Below, in pieces: positions 7,301-19,300 of a DNA stretch of 21,043 nucleotides. Source of the DNA: Cyanobacteria bacterium OH_CDB_20 (GTDB lineage Bacteria; Cyanobacteriota; Vampirovibrionia; Gastranaerophilales; Gastranaerophilaceae); assembly GCA_023415935.1 (NCBI GenBank), contig JAEZIX010000046.1:1-21043 (forward strand), written 5' to 3'. A program made the position numbers and the translations under genes. Under the pieces are notes generated by a model, which ran no database searches, was not told where the DNA came from, and saw nothing but the letters and a program-made list of their open reading frames with translations. Numbering within the stretch: the stretch's first letter is position 1; each line of letters begins with the position of its first letter.

Positions 7301-10300
7301 AAACATTATTTGTTAAAGTTCCAGCAATTTGAACTTTTGAGCCGGAATTAGTAACTGTTATATTTCCTGTTGAATTAGTTACAGTTCCAGTTGAAGCAAG
7401 ATTCAACAAACCTGAGGTATTGGTAATATTTGTTGCTCCTGTATTTGTAGCAGAACCTCCAATTTGAGCGCCACCTGCTCCGTTATTTGTAATAGCAAAA
7501 GTCCCAACATTAGTGAGTGTTGATCCCGCTACTGTTTCAAGTTTGCCAGTACCGCTATTTGTTAAAGTTAATGCGCCATTTTGGTTTTGAACTTTACCTG
7601 TAGCCCCTATTGTCAAATCACCTGCTGTATTGTTTGCAATGGTAGTATTACCTTTTCTGTTTTTAATAAAACCTAAAACATTTGTTCCATTTGTTGAAGT
7701 TGAAGTATAAGTACCTGTAACATCAACTGTTGGCTGCTGCGCTGCAGAAACTATTCTATTTGGAATTGATACTGCTTTAGCAGTTATTGTAACAGTACCT
7801 AATCCTGTATCACCTACACCGTTATTACCTGAAGATAACAACTCTTTTAATTCAACTTCTGCGTCATTTGAAGTAATTGTTGTAGATGCTGAAGTTGAAG
7901 CAAGTTTAGTACCCGAAACACCTGATATAGTGCCTGCTTCATAATTATTAGTTAAATTATGAACAATAACTTTATGATTTGTGTTATTTGTAATACTTAC
8001 TGTTCCATATCCGTCAGAATATGTGTAAGTACCTGAACCATTTTTAGTTGTAGCATTTACCGTGATTGAACCTGATGTTGCATCAGTGTTATAAATATGA
8101 ATATTGCCATCTGTATCTCTTATCGCCTTAATGTTATTTGAACTATTCAAATATGTTGATTTAAGAGTTTTGGACATATTGTTAACGTCGTTGCTATCAA
8201 GAGTTAATGAATTGTACAAAGTATCATCGATAACAATATTTCTATCAGCATTACCTGCTTTTATCACACCGTTATTTGTTAAAGTTTTAGCTTTAATAGA
8301 AATATCCTGACCTGCAATGATGTGTCCATCTGAGCGCAAGCTAACATTACCAGCTGCTTTATTAAATTCTATATTGCCTTGAGAAGCTATTATATTTCTT
8401 TCTACAGTATCAACAACATCATTAAATACTATGTTGCCGCTGTCATTAAATACATCTAGGTACTTATCAGCTACAGTATTTCTAATATAACCGTTTAAAG
8501 TTATATCTGCAGTAGATGAAATCAAGTCTAAAGGATTATTATGGTCGAAATATGTGCTTATATGGATATTACCATCACCTGTTGTGTCATAGACTCTTTG
8601 TACATTGTGAGACGCCCCACCCCAAGCAACTTTACCAGGATTATTATAAGCTGTACCGTTTATTGTAAGCCCTGTACCTGAAGTATCAAATATAATATTG
8701 TTAAATACAAGATTATAATTTGAATAATTATCTATTGTTAGACCTCTGTCATAAGTTTTAAACTCACCGCTTCCAGCTAAAGATTGCAAACCAGTTATCT
8801 GTATTTTTGCAGGCTCCATAGTTATGTTTTTAAACACATAAGTAGGATCTGAAACTGTAACAGCAGGCAATGGATTTAGAGTTAAATTAGAAATTTCAGC
8901 TGCCAAACTGCTTTTATTTGCATTGTAAGTTACTCTTGAAGAATCAATATCGCTGTTTAGGGTATCTAGGTCTGTAATAAAGCCGTTATATGAAGATATT
9001 GAACTGTTTATATTAGTAAAAGTATCTGTTTTTTCAGTATCATCTGTAAATATGTATTTACCATTGTATGTAGACAAAGATATATCAGAAGTTGCAACTT
9101 GTTGATCTGCAAGTATTTTAGCCTTTTCACCAGACCATGCATTTCTTATAGCACTTATCTGGGTAGAATTTAGACCTCTTGCCATTGTTTGAGTAGAACT
9201 TGAAGTCGAATCAACACTTCCGTCTGTCTTGTAATTAGTTGTTGTGACTGTATAAGTTGCGTTGTAATTATATGCAGCTAAAACCGTATCTATTGTTGTA
9301 GCATCATCAGAATCTGTATCAGCTGCTAATATTTGATTCCATAAAGTTGTAAAGGTTGATGAGTCAATATGTGTATTGTTTGAATATTCGGTTTTAGACT
9401 TTAATCCACCACCGTCACCTGAGCCATAGTATTCAGAAGAACCCACATATGCATGTGTTGCGTCAGCATTATAAGCATAATTGTCTATAACATCTGCCAT
9501 TGCAGCATTTACTTCTGCAACTGTCATTGTCCCACTTGCATTTAATGCGTTTAATGCAGCTTGGTATTGATTTCTTAATAGCGTAAACTCAGCAATCGCC
9601 TCATCGTTTTTAGTTTCATCAGCATCTAGCTCAGCAAGTTTAGCATTAATTGCTTCAATATTTGCATTGATATCATCTTTTGCCTGCTGAGTAGCCTCTT
9701 CACTTGTTAGCCCTGTAGAACTTGTCTTTGTATAATCAGCAGATGTAAAACCTGAAGATTCAGCTTCATTAACAGATCCATCAGGATTTATGTATAATTT
9801 TCTTTGACCTGCTCTACCTGCTTCAATCGTACCATTATTGACAAGTTTATTTAAACTTGTACTTGTTACATTTGACCAAGAACCTGATTTTGTTATCGGA
9901 ATACCAAATAACAACCTGCTCACTTTTTTGTATGCAATTTTTGAGTTAAGGGTATTATTTCCGTTTTTATAATTCAAGAATACATTTTTCAAAGAAGAAA
10001 CAAGTCCACCCGAATTTACTGTCATTGTATTTTTATTGTTAAAGACGATTCCGCCTGAATAATCAGCAGACGCAACAGCAGCTTCAGCATAAGCATATGC
10101 GTACTGTGTAAGTCTATTTACTGAATTTGCCATAAAATTGACATTAATATTTTCGCCAGCATTAAAGCTGCTTCCTGTTCCTACAGTGAAATCATTATAA
10201 ATATTTGCAGTAAGTCTTGATTCAGCACCAGGCTGACCTGCAAAATGGTGTGCTTCTACTTTTGCCTGCGATGACAGTGTATTGTTCGAATCCATAGCAA

Positions 10301-13300
10301 TATTTGCATTAACTGCAGCAGTCACGGCTGTTCCAGTACCTGTGATATTAATATCACTGTCATTATTGACTGTTAAGTAAGAGTTAGCTTCGTTGTAGCA
10401 ACCAGCACCTGATGAATCACTCATAACATACTGCGCAAATGTCGCGTTTGCAATTGTACTTAAAATAAGATTTCTTGATGCTGTTAGCTTTGAACCACCT
10501 TTAATATCAATTAAGTTTGATTGAGAAACTGAATTTGACAGATTAGCACCGCTTGATGTAATGAAACCTGACGAATCATCATCATAATACATTGCAGTTC
10601 CTGCAACGTTTCCAATTGTGGTTTTTGAAGTCATTGAAATGTCACGTGCATTAATAACTGAATTATCAATTTCAATTTTAGAATTTGAAGTAACATTGTT
10701 ATTTAATGAACCACCTTTAATAACAATAAAGCCTGAAGAAGAACTATCTTTTGTCATAGCAAGCTGATTATTATTTTCAACGCTTGCCTTTACATCACCT
10801 GTTGAAGTAATGTTTGCATTTACAAATTTAACTGTATTATTTGTATTTAAAGTATTTGTTGTTGAACCTCGAGCAAGAGCTGCAAGAGCTGCAGAATGAT
10901 CACTCATATATGATTGAGTTGTATTTGTTGCAACAGAATTTATATCAATTGTATTTGCAAAACCGCTTGTATTAGATGTTGCATTGTAATTGATTGTTGA
11001 ATCGCCAAGTGTTTTTGAACGCATTGACATCAAGTTTATTGAAACTAGGCCGTAGCTGTCAGATTTTGCAGTAGAATATGAATTTCTATATACAGCAGAA
11101 TCAATATCCATAATGCCTGCATTGATTATGCCACCTAAAGTAATTGTTGTATCTGTATCAATATCAGCTATGATTTGATTTGCAGCAACAGAACCTATAG
11201 ATAAAGAAGCACTTAGCATCTTACTTGTTGCATTTGCAGTATCATTTAATACAATATTAAGAGCATTTTGAACCGCAAGATTTCCTCCAAGTTCAATATT
11301 TGATGTACCGTTAATTACAGAATTTAGTTGCAAAGCTCCAAATGTAACACCGCCCAAAGTAGCTGAAGAAGAACCTGTTCTTGCAGTTCTTGTCAGTTTT
11401 GACGCTACATTCAACTCTTTTGTTTTCAGTGTTTTAGCATTAACTTTAGCATTTGAATCGGATGACACTGTTGCATTTTGATATGTCGCATTAGCACTTG
11501 CAAGTCCAGCTGAAGCTGATAGCGAAGTGATTTCTGTTGTCAACGTTCCTGCTGTAGTATTGTCAGTATTAACACCAGATAGAACGCTTATCTTATTAGA
11601 ATAACCACCTGTTGAAGAAGCAACGTTCAAATCAGAATTATCGATTTTTGCATTAAAATCGGCATCAATAGTTGCACCTTGAGCGCTAACCGAGCCAGAA
11701 TAGAATGCTAAAGTTCCAGCATACATTTTACTCTTAGCTGAAATTCCTTTGTTATATGCAATAACATTCATTTCATCATCAACTTTTATGTCGCCTGTAG
11801 CATCTACTATTGCATCAACAACTGCTGATGATTTAGTCCTGTTAACAACAGCGCCTACTGAAATACCAGAAACTTGAAGAGCAAAAAGCTCAGATTCAAG
11901 ATAGCTTGAAAGTGATGATGTAACATCTAAATCGCTTGCGGTGATATCAACATCACCAGTGATGTTAGCTTTTGTATTATTATTTGTTTCAGCTATTGCA
12001 ACATTTATAGCAATAGTTGCAAGTCCAGCAGTTCCTGAAACTGCCTTTGTCACAATATTATCAATAGAATTTGATATCACGCTTATTTTAGAAGATGAAT
12101 AAATAGTAGCATCAGCAATTTCAGCCTCAGTTATTGCAGAGTTTTTAAAGTAGGAAGCATTACCTGCTATACCAACTGCTGCAACAGTAGCTGCAATAGA
12201 ATTAGTATTTGCTTTGACTGTATTATCAGCTTTTACTTGAATATTACCGTTATTAGCGTTTACATTTCCGCCAGAAATTCCAGCTGAAGTGTTATATTTC
12301 ATATCAGTTACAAGGACGCTTGCGCCTGCAGCATATACGCCTGCGGCGATGTTTGCGTTAGTTATTTTTGCTGTATCTGAACTGTATCCTTTAAGTGTAT
12401 TTGTAGCATTGACTTCAATGCCATTTGCACCTGTTGCAGTAACATTTGCATTAATATTTGCAACAGTACCTTCTTTGGCAGTACTTGTTCCTTTTGCAAG
12501 AGTAACATCTGAAACAGATTTTGTTGAACCGTCTTTTTCGTAAGAAACATCCATTACATTATCCGCAGATGTCTTTGCAGAAGTAAGTGAATCGGATGTT
12601 TTTAAGTCTGAGTTTTTATCTGAAGAATCAAACTTATCACCTATTGAAGTAACTGCAACTGTTCCAGCCAAGCCTAATCCACCTATTGCAGCAGATGCTG
12701 TTGCAATATCAAGACCTAAAGTAGAAGTCGAAGTAACATCAACTTCACTACCTGTAATGGTTCCGGTTGTACTTAAAATTTCTGATTTTAATGAATTATT
12801 TATAATATTTACATCAGCAGTAACTCCCGCTGCAATTCCGCCAGAGCCAGCCATTAAACCAACTACATTATAAAGATTTAAAGTATTAGTTGCATTAACA
12901 TCTATTTTACCTGTACTTGAAACATCTTCAGCGCCGCTATTAATATAAGAATGGATTTCGCTCTCAAAAACATTTACAAGAGCATTTGCAGAAACTGCTG
13001 CTGTTCCTGAAGCTGAGATTCCAATATTAGTATTATTAACATCTTGAATTCCCGTTGCTTTTACGGTAATTGAGGATGCATTTGTTATTGCTGTATCTTG
13101 AATATATGAATTTAATTTATTTGTGAAGACATGAACTATTGTGTTCAAAGCAGTTGAATCACCAATTCCCGTTGCATTTGCAGAAGCTGTTGTGTCAACA
13201 ATTGTTGTATCTTGTTTTGCTTCAACGTTAACAGAGCCGCCTGTTATATCAGAATTTGCAATATAAGCATTAATATTATTATTTATCACGCTGACAATAC

Positions 13301-16300
13301 CATTTACAATAACAGATGCACCAACTCCTGTTACTCCGCCTGAAACAATAACTCCTGCCATATCGACTATGGATTCTGCTGTTATACTTGTAGATTGCGC
13401 GTTTGTTATAGTTGAATTACTAATATACGCATCAAGATCATTATCAAATACATTTGTAGCTACATAACCTGAAACATCCGCGCCAATACCTGAACCTGTC
13501 ATACCAATCATAATTGACGAAGTATCAATATCATTTTTTGCATAAAGAGTTATTGCGGATTTATCAATGCTGCTTCCTGAAATTGAAGCTCTTGTATTAC
13601 CAATGAATACATTTACAATAGGTACAACAGTAACTGCGCCACCTATTCCAACGCCTCCGCCTGCAACGATAATGTCATTAAGATTAACGTTGCCTGTTGC
13701 TCTAACTTCAACGTCTGCTTGGTCTGTGAGGCTTGAGTTTGTTATTTCAGCAACTACATCATTGACAATAGTATTTGTATTATTTACTGCAGTGACAGCC
13801 GCACCAACTCCGGCACCTGTAGCTGAGAATATAATTGTATTTAAATTGAACGTATCATCTGAGGTTAAAGTAACATCTCCCATAGAAACATTTGAGTTAT
13901 CCAGAATGGCTGATGTTGAACCAGCATAAACATTTACAACACCAGTTGCTGCAATAGAAGCGTACGCAGAACCTGCAACACCCATAACTGCATCATATGT
14001 TGTCATTAGAGAATCAGCATCTACTGTAAGTCCGTTTTTAGTTGAGATTGCAGAATCTTTGACATAAGCATTAACATCAGTTACAACAACATTTGCGACA
14101 ACTGAACCTGTAATTGCAGCTGCTCCTGAGGCTGCAATATTAAGAACTGCGACCAAAGGTATCAAGTCTGAAGCTGTTAAATCACCTGTTGAAAGTTTGG
14201 TGTTAGCAGATAAGCCTTTAACACCTGTTGTCTGGTCTTTATGCTTTTCATTGAAACCATTAAATGCCGTTACTTTCGTTGAACCATTATTTGAAGTAAC
14301 TGTTGTCTCTTCAATTCCAGAGTTAACTTCAGTTGCCATTGTATTTGAAATTACAACACCGCTGACAGAAGCTGAACCAGAGCCAGCTACCATAGCTACA
14401 TTTGCCTGAAAATCTTCATTTGACTTTGCATCAACCGTAATATTTCCATCAGCTTTAACACTGCCAGATTTAGTATTATTCTCGTCTTGACCGATTTTTG
14501 AATTTACTTTATTTGCAAGAACGTTTGCATAAACAATCCCGCCGATTGCAGCAGTTCCAGAACCTGAAACAGCAAGATTTAATGATTCAATGTCTGCTGA
14601 ATCTTCTGAATTAACTGCAATAGTTGAGTTTGAATCTATCTCAACACCTTTTCCTATATAAGCGTTTGTTGAGTTAACAATTATATTTGCATTCAAAGAT
14701 CCGTTTACAGAAGCAGTACCTGAGCCACCAACAATAAACATTATTGAACGGTAAACTTGTTCTGAAGTCGCTTCGACTGTTATAGCTCCTACCTTAGAAA
14801 CTGAACCGATTTTAGCCCCGTTTTTAATACCCGCATTAACAATTGCTGTATTTACATTAACAAAAACAGAACCTCCTATTGCAGCTGTTCCTCCAGCTGA
14901 TACATTACCTGCTATCAGGGCTGCAACAGTGTTATTGTCAGCTAAAACATCTATTTTTCCTGCATTTTTTATATCAACATTTGAACCGATGTAAGAATCA
15001 ACACTATTTACTACTGTTTTAGAGATTAGTGAACCGCTAACGCCCGCAGTATTTCCACCTGCAACATCAAAGGTTATATCCCAATTATAAAAATCCGTAT
15101 CAGAAGAAACATTGTATGTTCCATCAGTAATCTTTGAAGTTAGCGCGCTGGCTGTTATTGAACCAGGTGTTTCTTCTCCGAATATGTTAGCAGCAGATGC
15201 AATAACTTTAATGTCTCCGCCATTTGTTACCTCGGTATTATCAATATGTGCATCAATATCTTTAATATAAACATCAGCAATAATTGAACCGCCAACTGCA
15301 GCTGTTCCACCAGTAGCTGCCAGTGTTGCTCCTCTGCTTCTTGATTTAGTATCATCTGTTGCAGAAACTTCAATTCCGCCTGCTGAGATTTTTGAATTGC
15401 TTCCGCTAGTAGTTTTATCTATTGAAGCTGTTGTTTGGTTGCTCACGACATTTACTGCAACGTTTGCAGCAACTGCAGCAGAACCGCTTGAGGTTATTGA
15501 AACTGAAGCAGGAACTATATCAATATCTTCATCTGTATCAGCTTTTACCGTTAATTTGCCATCTGAAGTAATTTCTGAACTTTCAACTTTCGCTGTATTT
15601 GTTGTTACCAATGTATTTGACAATACATTACCACCAGCAACCACTCCTGAGCCGAAAGAAACAGAACCCGTACCTGTGATACCTTCTATTGTAGTATCAT
15701 ATATTGAATTTACAGAAACAGTATCAGCATTATCTTTAATATTTGAATTTATTATTCCTGAAGCAACATCACTTACTAAAACATTAACAATTGCATTAGG
15801 GTTTATAGCTGTTCCGCCTGAAGTTTGTATCCCCATATTTATCGCAAGGAATCTCAATAATTCTTTATCATTAGAATCAACCGAAACCTTATTTGATTCG
15901 GTAATCTCAGTATTTTCAATTGTCGAACTTATAGTATTATTAACAACGCTTACAATAGCGCTGAGCCCGACTCCAACACCATTTGAAGCCGCTGAAAAAT
16001 TCAAAGCCCCTGCTAGATTTGCATTACTGATTGAATCATAGGCAAGTACAGATACATCATGAGCAGAAGAAATTGTAGAATTTTTAATAGCAGCTGTCAC
16101 ATCATTTAAGAAAACATCTGTTCCTATTGCACCAGCAAATGAATATGAAGCATTTCCACCTGTTATAACAGAACCTGCAACTTCGACCGAAATAAGTTTT
16201 TCCGTAGGGTTTGTTGTATCCTCATTTGCTTTTACATTTATATCATTTGAATTATTTATTGTTGCGCCATCAACTGTTGCAGAAGTTGTCTTATCAAGAA

Positions 16301-19300
16301 CATTTATATTAGCTGCTAAACCTGCGCCAATTGCAGTTGTTCCTGAAGTAGGAACGTTAACGCCTAATCCGCCTGCACCTTTATATAATTTGGTAGTATT
16401 ATTTGCTATTACATTTATATCTATGTCATTTTGATTGTTAGTATCTGTTATTGTTGATTTATCTGCAATTTCTGATTTAACAGTGTTTTCAGACACTCCA
16501 ATATTGAAAGAACCACCAACTGAAACTGTTGTCGTAGTATCACTTTCGCTATTTTTTGCAACACCAACTCCTATTGCAACATCAACATTTTCAATGCTGT
16601 CTTCAGCTTTTACATTAAGAATATTAGCATTTGCACCTGTAAACTCAACAGATAATTTATTACTAGAACTTGCAGTTGTTGAATCTCCAAGTAATGCCTG
16701 AGTTGCACCTTCATTTAAGTAAAGATTTAGAGCAGCACCTGCCCCAACAGTACCAGCTTTTGCAACACCGCCTGAAACATCAATATAATTTGACTTTTGA
16801 TTTGCTGTTACATTAAGGTCTTTACCGACTTTTATTGTTGCGTTTCCGACTTTTGAAGAGACACTTGTTTTATTCAGTTGTGTATTTACAGAACCAGCTG
16901 CTGCAGCTGAAACATTATTGTTTGCGGTTTTAACATCATCAGTTTGTGGAGTTTCACCCATTGAACCCTGATATTTTACAGCATTTCCGTTGCTGTCTTT
17001 TAACACCTGACCTGTTTGCTGATTGTAGTATTGTTTATTGTTATCCGTAACATATTCTTTACCGTCAACAGTTATTTTAGGTCTTCCGTGTTGATCTAGA
17101 TTTTGTGTGCTTGGTGTAGCAGCTGATGCTGTTTTTGTTTTTGCAGTATCTGTCTTGCTACCGAGTTTTTGTAATATCGGTTGAATTTTATCTAACCAAC
17201 CGCCAAAATTATTAGCTTTTTGGTTTTTATCAGCATTTTGCGTTTGATCAGCGCCGTTTGCCTTATCTTGTTTTTCTTTTTTAACACTTACACCGCCAGC
17301 AAATGCAGCTGCAACTGCAACATTTATCCCTTGGTTTAATGTATTTGATTGAACAGTAAGATTATTTGAAGCAGTTACTTCAGCGCCATCTTTGATTAAA
17401 GCAGAAACTGACCTGTCGAGTTGGTTAACGATAACAGTTGCACCAACTGCAACGCCTGAAGATGATTTTCCTTCGCCTGATTTAATTTTCTTACTTTGTT
17501 GAGCTAAAGCGCCACCTATATTAATTGTTGAAACTTTATCATTTATTGCTGAAGGAGAATCAACATCAATTTTTCCTGTTGAAGGATTTAGTGTTTTAAA
17601 TTCATATATAGGAGCAGTTGCCGAATCTGCATTGTAGGTGAGTTCTAAGGTATCAGCAAGTGTTTGCTCAGCAGCTGTTAAAGTTTGGCTAGCATTTACT
17701 TTTGCCAAAATTGCTGTCATAGTATCGTAAGCTGCCTGCTCGTCTGCTGATACTGTGTATTGAGCATCCCATAATGCTTTATCAACAGTATTCCATATTT
17801 GAAGCTGTTCTGCATTCATGCTAGAAACTTCAGTTGCTTTTGCAGCATTTGCTTCCATTTTTGTTTTAGCTCTTAAATAAGCCTGAACAGTTAAATCATC
17901 AGGTTCATCAAGCTGACTAAACGCATCGAAAGCTCTTTTAGAGTGCGCAACTTTAGCGCCAGATCCTGCGGAAACTGTTATATTTCTAGCTTCAACACTA
18001 GAATCGCCTATAGAAGCAATGGTTTCACCCAATATTTCCTGAACAAGAATACTTCCTACAACAGCCGCTTTTTCAGCAGAGCCGCCTGTTACAACAATAT
18101 TTACAAAGAACTGCTGACTTCCCGAATAAAGCCCTATATCTTCAGTCGCTTTTACAACAGCGTTGTCGTCTATTGTTGCTCTTGCATTGTTAGTGGTTTT
18201 TGTAACCAATACAGAACCGCCAAGCCCAGCGTCAGAGCCAGAAGTTCCTGTAGGATTGAATAATGATTTTATAACACCTGCTGCATTGTTATATATCATG
18301 TCATTTGCAGCGTTAATAGTTATATTTTTAGCAGTAACGTCAGCGTAATTACCAATTGTCGCATTTGTATTATTAACAACATTAGTATAAATAATTGAAC
18401 CCGCAAGCGAAACTCCACCAGAAGATGCTGCACTGCTTTGCGCGTAGTTATTTAAAAAACCTTCTAAACCAAGCGTTTTAGTAAGTCCTGCTTGTTTTAT
18501 TCCAACTTTAATAGGTTTAACGTTAGCTATAACATTGCCTGCCGCATCAGTAATTCCTGATAAAGAAGACAAATCCCAAGCACCTTGATCCGCACCATCT
18601 GCAGACAAGCCATAATAAACTTCAGTTGCAGTATCTGCAAGATCAAAAGCAAGCTGGAGTGTTCTTTCGTTTAAAGGAAGTTCCGTTGTAGCATTAACAT
18701 CTAAATTATTGTTAGCAACTACTTTTGCCCTCTCTGTTGTTGAGGTACCGTTTTCTATAGATGCGTTAGAATTTGTTGTTTGGTTGTTTACAATAATTGC
18801 AACGCCAGGAGAGAACGTTTCGCCTTTACCTGAATTTGCAGAAGCCTTATTTACAGTAAGATTAACGCTATTAGCGTTTACTGCAACATTATCTGCGTGA
18901 ATATCAGCATTCTTCCCTATTGTTGCTGTTGCAGTTACTGTGCTTGTATTCATAAGCAAAGAACCGCTCGCATCAATATTATTAGGGTCTCCTTCAATAA
19001 AATCAGTTAATTGAGGATTTGATAAAAGAGTATATTTTTGTTTTAAACCTTTTGCAGCAGTTGTAACCTTGTTACTTGAAGAAGCAGGTTTGTCTTCTTT
19101 TAATTGTTTTGCAGAAGAAGCAACATTAGCTGTACTTACATAAAGGTTTTGAGCTGTAACATCAACATTTCCTTGACTAGAAGTATCAATAACAGTATCA
19201 ATTTTAGCTTCTGTATTTACTGTGTCATATTTCATTAATGCGCCGGCACCAACTGAAGCCTTACCGACTCCTGCTATCGGGCTGTATGTTCCAATATTTT

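Noticed and set aside
15397..16041. Long open frame (214 codons) on the plus strand inside the adhesin gene, with many shorter ones on the same strand
   Set aside because: These are antisense to the continuous adhesin frame. Their composition (Val/Leu/Pro/Thr-rich runs) is what the complement of Ala/Asn/Thr/Gly repeat codons gives, and none shows a domain.
6553..16755. CRISPR array or satellite DNA in the repetitive region
   Set aside because: The repeats are coding, degenerate and in frame, with no uniform repeat-spacer pattern.
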